This document shows positions 7,161-10,336 of a stretch of DNA of 10,336 nucleotides, one piece after another. How positions within the stretch are numbered: the stretch's first letter is position 1; every line of letters begins with the position of its first letter. Position numbers and translations under genes: made by a program. The DNA comes from Bryobacterales bacterium (GTDB taxonomy: Bacteria > Acidobacteriota > Terriglobia > Bryobacterales > Bryobacteraceae), in assembly GCA_003487005.1 (NCBI GenBank), contig DNFG01000511.1, positions 1-10,336 of the forward strand, in the 5' to 3' direction. The notes beneath the pieces were generated by a model that had not been told where the DNA came from, did no database searches, and saw only the letters and a list, made by a program, of their open reading frames with translations.

Positions 7161-8120
7161 TTACCTCCCGTTCAGGTACTTTTTGACATCCGGATTCAGC
7201 ACCCGCCTCACCTCTTCATCCTCCAGATCGCCGCGCTCCACCACCCGCGCGGGCAGATCGATCCGCTTCTCCGGCGTCTCGCCGTGCAGCTTCGCGTGCA
7301 GTGTCCTCACCGCTTCGAAGCCCAGTTGAAACGGGTTCTGCACCACCATCGCGTCCATCACGCCAGCCCGCAGGTCCTCCACCATCGCGTCGCTGAAATC
7401 GAATCCGACATACCGGACCTGCCCCTCACGCCCCCGCGCCTTCAACGCCAGCGAGATCCCCGCCGAAGCCGGCTCAGTCGAAGCGAAGAACCCTCGCAGT
7501 CCCCCGTGGGCCGCCAGCATATTCTCCGCCGCCGCCCGCGCCTTCGCCCGGTCGCCCATCGCGAACTGCTCCGCCACGATCCGGACACCCGGAAACTCCG
7601 CCGCCAGCACGTCGCGGAATCCGCGTTCGCGATCCATCGTGGACTGGCTCCCCGGCGCGTGCTGCACCACCGCCACCGGGCCCTCGCCGCCCAGCAGCGC
7701 CGCCAGTTTCCGCGCGCCCATCTTCCCCGCCTCGTAGTTGTCCGTCGCCACAAACGATGTGTAATTCTCCGAATCGAGACCCGAGTCGAACACCGTCACC
7801 GGAATCCCCGCGGCCATCGCCCGGTCCACCGGGCCCACCAGCGCTTTGCGGTCGCTCGCGGCCAGCGCGATGCCGTCCACCCGCTGCGCCACCATCGAGT
7901 CCACAATCTGGATCTGCCGGCTGAACTCGGTCTCCGTCGGCGCACCGTTCCACAGAATATCGAGCCCGAACTCCTGCCCCGCCGCCAGCGCGCCCGCCTG
8001 CACCGACACCCAGAAAATGTGCGCCGTGGACTTTGGAATCACCGCGATCCGCCGCCGCCCGCTCTTCCGGCAACCCGCGGCGAGACCGCCCGCCATGATC
8101 AGCCAGTCCCGCCGCCTCAT
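7161..8120 (-). CDS. Sugar-type periplasmic binding protein (Peripla_BP_4 family), predicted lipoprotein
   Basis: A 319-residue binding protein of the ribose/LacI-like class I fold, normally the substrate-capturing part of a sugar ABC importer. The N-terminus MRRRDWLIMAGGLAAGC combines a Tat-like arginine motif (RRRDWL, residues 2-7) with a lipobox (LAAG) before Cys17, so it is probably exported and lipid-anchored. The mature part starts with IAVIPKSTAHIFW, followed by GALAAGQEFG, VDGIALAASDR, GIPVTVFDSGLDS, NYEAGKMGARKLA and YVGFDFSDAMVEDLRAG, all standard landmarks of the family; NPFQLGFEAV is near the C-terminus. The ATG at 8120 overlaps the SDR stop as ATGA; the longer frame to 8186 is SDR read-through. 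No ABC permease or ATPase gene is adjacent, so it is an orphan here. The ligand is not readable. Confidence 0.9.
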   Translation of the reverse strand: MRRRDWLIMAGGLAAGCRKSGRRRIAVIPKSTAHIFWVSVQAGALAAGQEFGLDILWNGAPTETEFSRQIQIVDSMVAQRVDGIALAASDRKALVGPVDRAMAAGIPVTVFDSGLDSENYTSFVATDNYEAGKMGARKLAALLGGEGPVAVVQHAPGSQSTMDRERGFRDVLAAEFPGVRIVAEQFAMGDRAKARAAAENMLAAHGGLRGFFASTEPASAGISLALKARGREGQVRYVGFDFSDAMVEDLRAGVMDAMVVQNPFQLGFEAVRTLHAKLHGETPEKRIDLPARVVERGDLEDEEVRRVLNPDVKKYLNGR

Positions 8121-8872
8121 TGAGCCAGCCAGCCTCCGTCGATCACAATGTCGGTCCCAGTGATGAACGACGCCCGCTCGCCGCACAGGTAAACCGCCAG
8201 TTCCCCAATGTCCTCCACCTGCCCCCAGCGATGCACCGGGATTCGCTCCAGGAACATCGCGCTCTTCTCCGGATCATTCATCAGAGCCGCATTCATCTCC
8301 GTCGCGAACGGTCCCGGGCTGATCCCCACCACCGTCACACCTTCCCCCGCCAGTTCCAGCGCCAGCGCCCGCGTGAACCCCAGCAATCCCGCCTTGCTCG
8401 AGGAATAAGCCGTCCGCTCCGGCAGCGACACATGGCTCATGATCGACGTCAGATTCAAAATCCGTCCGTAACCCGTCCCCTTCATGTGCGGCACGAACGA
8501 CCGGCACATCAGAAACACGCTCGTCAGGTTCGCATCCTGCACCCAGCGCCACTCCGCCAGGGTGAACTCCGTCACCGGCTTCCGCAGATTCACGCCCGCG
8601 TTATTGATCAGGATCTGCACCGTGCCCAGCGCCGCCCTCACCTGTTCCTCCAACGCCAGCACCTGCGCCTCGTCGGTCACGTCCGCCGTGAAGACATGCG
8701 CCTCCCCACCCCCGCCGCGAATCGTCTCCGCCGTCTCCTCCAACTTCGCCGCATCGCGCCCCACCAGCGCCACCCGCACGCCCTCGCGACCCAGCGCCAC
8801 CGCCATCGTTCGTCCCAGACCCCGGCTTGCGCCCGTCACCACGGCCGCTTTGCCGCGCAAAAAGTCACTCAT
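8117..8872 (-). CDS. Short-chain dehydrogenase/reductase (SDR), gluconate 5-dehydrogenase-like
   Basis: A 251-residue classical SDR oxidoreductase. The cofactor motif TGASRGLG is at 13-20, NNAG at 90-93, and the catalytic tetrad is Asn115, Ser143, Tyr156 and Lys160 (YSSSK). ISPGPFATEM and the C-terminal TGTDIVIDGGW are typical of the subfamily related to gluconate 5-dehydrogenase and 2-deoxygluconate 3-dehydrogenase. Arg17 and Arg39 favour NADP(H) over NAD(H). The substrate is probably a sugar acid or related polyol, which its position directly before a sugar-binding protein supports; this is inference. The start is ambiguous between ATG 8878 and ATG 8872; the latter has AAGGA with a five-base spacer and gives the usual MSDFLRGK beginning. 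It overlaps the previous gene by 8 nt and the next by 4 nt. Confidence 0.92.
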   Translation of the reverse strand: MSDFLRGKAAVVTGASRGLGRTMAVALGREGVRVALVGRDAAKLEETAETIRGGGGEAHVFTADVTDEAQVLALEEQVRAALGTVQILINNAGVNLRKPVTEFTLAEWRWVQDANLTSVFLMCRSFVPHMKGTGYGRILNLTSIMSHVSLPERTAYSSSKAGLLGFTRALALELAGEGVTVVGISPGPFATEMNAALMNDPEKSAMFLERIPVHRWGQVEDIGELAVYLCGERASFITGTDIVIDGGWLAQ

Positions 8873-9362
8873 TTCCATCCTTCTCCTCTTCTTCGTCCAG
8901 CACCACCCGCTCGCGCATCGCCGCGGCCGCCCCGGCCACCTTCGCCGCATCTTCGATCTGCCGTGCCACCCGCTTCGGACGGTCCACCTCCCCCGTCACA
9001 ATCCGCTCGCCCGGCCCCGTCCCGTCTACGATCACCGTCCCCACTCCATACAATCTCTGCGCGAAGCTTCGTTCAACCGTCACCGCCGCCACCCGCGACA
9101 ACTCTATCTCCCGCCGCTGCTTCCGCCACAATCCGAACTCCCCGCGCACCGATCCCCCGCCCACCGTCAGCACCATCCGCTTCGTGTCCAGCCATCCCGC
9201 CACCGCCCCCGCGAACGGAATCAGCCCCACCAGCAAAACCCACCACGCCAGACTCTCCCGGTTCTTCACATACACCCCCACCACCACCCCCGCCAGCAAC
9301 ACCGCCAGCACCACGCTCAACACCATGCGCCGCTTCGACGGCCGGATCTCCAGTTCTGCCAT
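8865..9362 (-). CDS. Membrane protein with a bacterial PH-like domain (bPH2/DUF304 type)
   Basis: A 165-residue protein of unknown function. Two hydrophobic segments (about residues 13-32 and 40-58) form a membrane hairpin, with a basic stretch (PSKRR) before the first. The region 62-140 resembles the bacterial PH-like domain of YdbS/YdbT-type proteins: MVLTV, SVRGEFGLWRKQRREIELSRV, then the RLYGVGTVIVDG core and a final helix (RPKRVARQIEDAA). The C-terminus is acidic and low in complexity (DEEEEKDGNE). The start is the ATG at 9362; a TTG at 9371 in the same frame is possible. It is the first gene of the minus-strand run and overlaps the SDR start by 8 nt. Domain resemblance is by eye; no role is proposed beyond membrane association. 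Confidence 0.7.
   Translation of the reverse strand: MAELEIRPSKRRMVLSVVLAVLLAGVVVGVYVKNRESLAWWVLLVGLIPFAGAVAGWLDTKRMVLTVGGGSVRGEFGLWRKQRREIELSRVAAVTVERSFAQRLYGVGTVIVDGTGPGERIVTGEVDRPKRVARQIEDAAKVAGAAAAMRERVVLDEEEEKDGNE
8878..8882 (-). promoter_or_regulatory. Ribosome binding site favouring the SDR start at 8872
   Basis: AAGGA lies five bases before the ATG at 8872 and overlaps the competing ATG at 8878, which is two codons upstream in the same frame. An AGGAG a few bases further up could instead serve the 8878 start, so the choice is not final. Confidence 0.45.
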
Positions 9363-9432
9363 GATTCTCAATCCCGGTTGGGCCTATTGTATAGCACGCC
9401 CTTTTTGTCTACCCTCAACAATGGAGGGATTG
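9363..9432. promoter_or_regulatory. Divergent intergenic region with candidate promoters
   Basis: This 70-bp gap separates the minus-strand run from the plus-strand gene and is markedly more AT-rich than its surroundings. On the minus strand, TACAAT (9391 to 9386) is a good -10 candidate about 23 bases before ATG 9362, and TAGACA (9411 to 9406) resembles a -35, though the 14-base spacing is short. On the plus strand, TTCTCA at 9365-9370 and TGTATA at 9388-9393 have a 17-base spacing but match consensus only weakly. One or both genes are likely transcribed from here. No clear operator palindrome is seen. Confidence 0.4.
9423..9427 (+). promoter_or_regulatory. Ribosome binding site deciding the start of the plus-strand gene
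   Basis: GGAGG with a five-base spacer precedes the ATG at 9433. An in-frame ATG at 9421 overlaps this site and would add four residues (MEGL), so 9433 is the better start; it also gives a cleaner signal peptide. Confidence 0.7.
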
Positions 9433-10336
9433 ATGCAGTCCAAGACAGTAACCGTTTTGATTCTCGGCGCGCTCTGCGCGCTACCGGCCCTGGCCGATTT
9501 CAGCTACCAGGAAACCACCCGCATTACCGGCGGATCCATGGTCCGCATGATGAAAATGGTCCCCGGCGGCGGCAAGGCGCTCGATCCGCAGACCAGCCAG
9601 GTCTACCTCAAGGGCAACAAACTCGCCACCGTCAGCCAGGAAAACATCAGCATCATCGACCTCGACGCCGAGACCATGACCAGCGTCGACATGAACAAGA
9701 AGACCTTCGCCGTGATCACCTTCCAGGAAATGGCCCAGGCCCTCGAAGCCGCCAAAGCCAAAATGGAAGCCGAACTCAAGAAGCAAAACCGAGGCCAGCA
9801 GGCCGACGTCGACATGAGCTTCAGCGTCAAGGTCAACGAAACCGGCCAGCGGAAGCGCATCTCCGGCTACGACACCAAGGAGATGGAAATGCTCATGGAA
9901 ATGCAGGTTTCCGGCCAGCAGAACCCCGGCGTCGGCGCCATGCAGTTCGACATCAGCATGTGGATGACCCCGGACATTGACGGCTACGACCAGGTCCGCC
10001 AGTTCTACCTGCGCATGTCCCAGAAGATGGACTGGCACCCCCGCATGGCCGGACTCGCCAGCGCCATGAGCATGCAACCCGGCATGAGCCAGGGCATGGC
10101 CGAGATGATGAAGGAAGTCCAGAAACTCGAAGGCGTCCCCGTCCTCCAGGTCACCACCATGCGCGGCGGCGCCATGGGCGCCATGGGCGACATGCCCAGC
10201 CTCTCCGAAGCCATGCGCGGCAGCGGCGGCAACAACCGCTCCAGCGGCCGCAGTGCCGGCGATGTCGTCGAAGACGAAGCCCACCGGACCGCCCGCAACG
10301 AAGCCTCCCGCTCCGCCTCCCGCGCCACCAGAGGCC
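9433..10336 (+). CDS. Secreted methionine-rich protein of unknown function, 5' part (runs off the right edge)
   Basis: The first 301 residues are visible and the frame is open to the window end. Residues 1-21 are a signal peptide with Lys4, a hydrophobic core and an AxA cut site (PALA, then Asp22). The mature part contains 30 methionines (31 of 301 overall, about 10 percent), several in clusters: MVRMMKM near 36-42, EMEMLMEM near 151-157, and GMSQGMAEMM near 218-226. It has no cysteine after the signal peptide. The first half has alternating strand-like segments (VYLKGNKLATVSQENISIIDLD, then a DMNKKTF segment) reminiscent of DUF4412 or LolA-like surface-binding folds, which is a weak impression. 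The end becomes Gly/Ser/Arg-rich and disordered-looking from about residue 265. Third codon positions favour C, as expected for a real gene in this genome. I do not recognise its function. Confidence 0.8.
   Translation, partial: MQSKTVTVLILGALCALPALADFSYQETTRITGGSMVRMMKMVPGGGKALDPQTSQVYLKGNKLATVSQENISIIDLDAETMTSVDMNKKTFAVITFQEMAQALEAAKAKMEAELKKQNRGQQADVDMSFSVKVNETGQRKRISGYDTKEMEMLMEMQVSGQQNPGVGAMQFDISMWMTPDIDGYDQVRQFYLRMSQKMDWHPRMAGLASAMSMQPGMSQGMAEMMKEVQKLEGVPVLQVTTMRGGAMGAMGDMPSLSEAMRGSGGNNRSSGRSAGDVVEDEAHRTARNEASRSASRATRG

Noticed and set aside
9470..9482. GC-rich hairpin (GCGCG around CTCTG) near the start of the plus-strand gene
   Set aside because: It encodes the signal peptide core (GALCAL) and has no T-run; short GC palindromes are expected by chance in this composition.
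8484..9980. A 498-codon plus-strand open frame covering the SDR, the PH-domain gene and the 5' part of the secreted protein gene
   Set aside because: It is Pro/Arg/Ser-rich, crosses a promoter region and runs out of frame with the well-supported gene starting at 9433, so it is a shadow frame.
9481..10284. A minus-strand frame rich in Gly, His, Ala and Asp opposite the methionine-rich gene
   Set aside because: The plus-strand reading has a signal peptide, a good ribosome site and C-ending codons; the antisense composition (ATG becoming CAT, hence many His) is a mirror artefact of the methionine codons.
1..10336. Search for CRISPR repeats, insertion sequence ends, tRNA or rRNA genes, riboswitches and intrinsic terminators
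   Set aside because: No spaced direct repeats, transposase motifs, tRNA-like cloverleaf with a CCA or TTC loop, or stem plus T-run were found by eye; nearly all bases are covered by supported genes.

Overview
The window is a GC-rich (roughly two thirds G+C), gene-dense bacterial chromosome segment with no RNA genes, insertion sequences, CRISPR arrays or phage genes that I can see. Gene content and style (M14 peptidase with signal peptide, xylose-isomerase-like TIM-barrel protein, Tat-like lipoprotein signal of the RRRDW type, secreted low-complexity protein) suggest a soil-type Acidobacteriota of the Solibacter/Bryobacter kind. That placement is an impression from the proteins, not a proven assignment.

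Layout: eleven genes lie on the minus strand, and one gene on the plus strand diverges at the right end. Reading the minus strand in transcription order (right to left): a small membrane protein with a bacterial PH-like domain (9362-8865), an SDR oxidoreductase (8872-8117), a sugar-type periplasmic binding lipoprotein (8120-7161), a POT-family peptide transporter (7130-5655), xseB (5629-5378), a farnesyl-diphosphate-synthase-type prenyltransferase ispA (5378-4497), the rRNA methyltransferase tlyA (4482-3724), NAD kinase nadK (3764-2901), a dicarboxylate/glutamate symporter of the GltP/DctA family (2904-1681), a sugar phosphate isomerase/epimerase-like protein (1662-901), and the start of a secreted M14 zinc carboxypeptidase (913 to beyond the left edge). 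No gap exceeds 30 nt and six junctions overlap, so the run may be one long transcript or a few nested ones. The plus-strand gene (9433 to beyond the right edge) encodes a secreted, strikingly methionine-rich protein. The 70-bp divergent gap 9363-9432 is the only promoter-sized intergenic space.

How the genes fit together: xseB-ispA-tlyA-nadK is a recognisable remnant of a widespread housekeeping cluster (isoprenoid synthesis, rRNA modification, NADP supply, exonuclease VII), here without dxs. Around it sit nutrient genes: uptake of peptides (POT) and of acidic amino acids or dicarboxylates (GltP/DctA), an exported peptidase, and sugar-related proteins (binding protein, SDR, TIM-barrel isomerase). 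I see no convincing novel defence or mobile system. The most notable signals are a strand-composition (GC-skew) reversal inside the co-directional gene run, a 41-nt tlyA/nadK coding overlap, and the methionine-rich exported protein.
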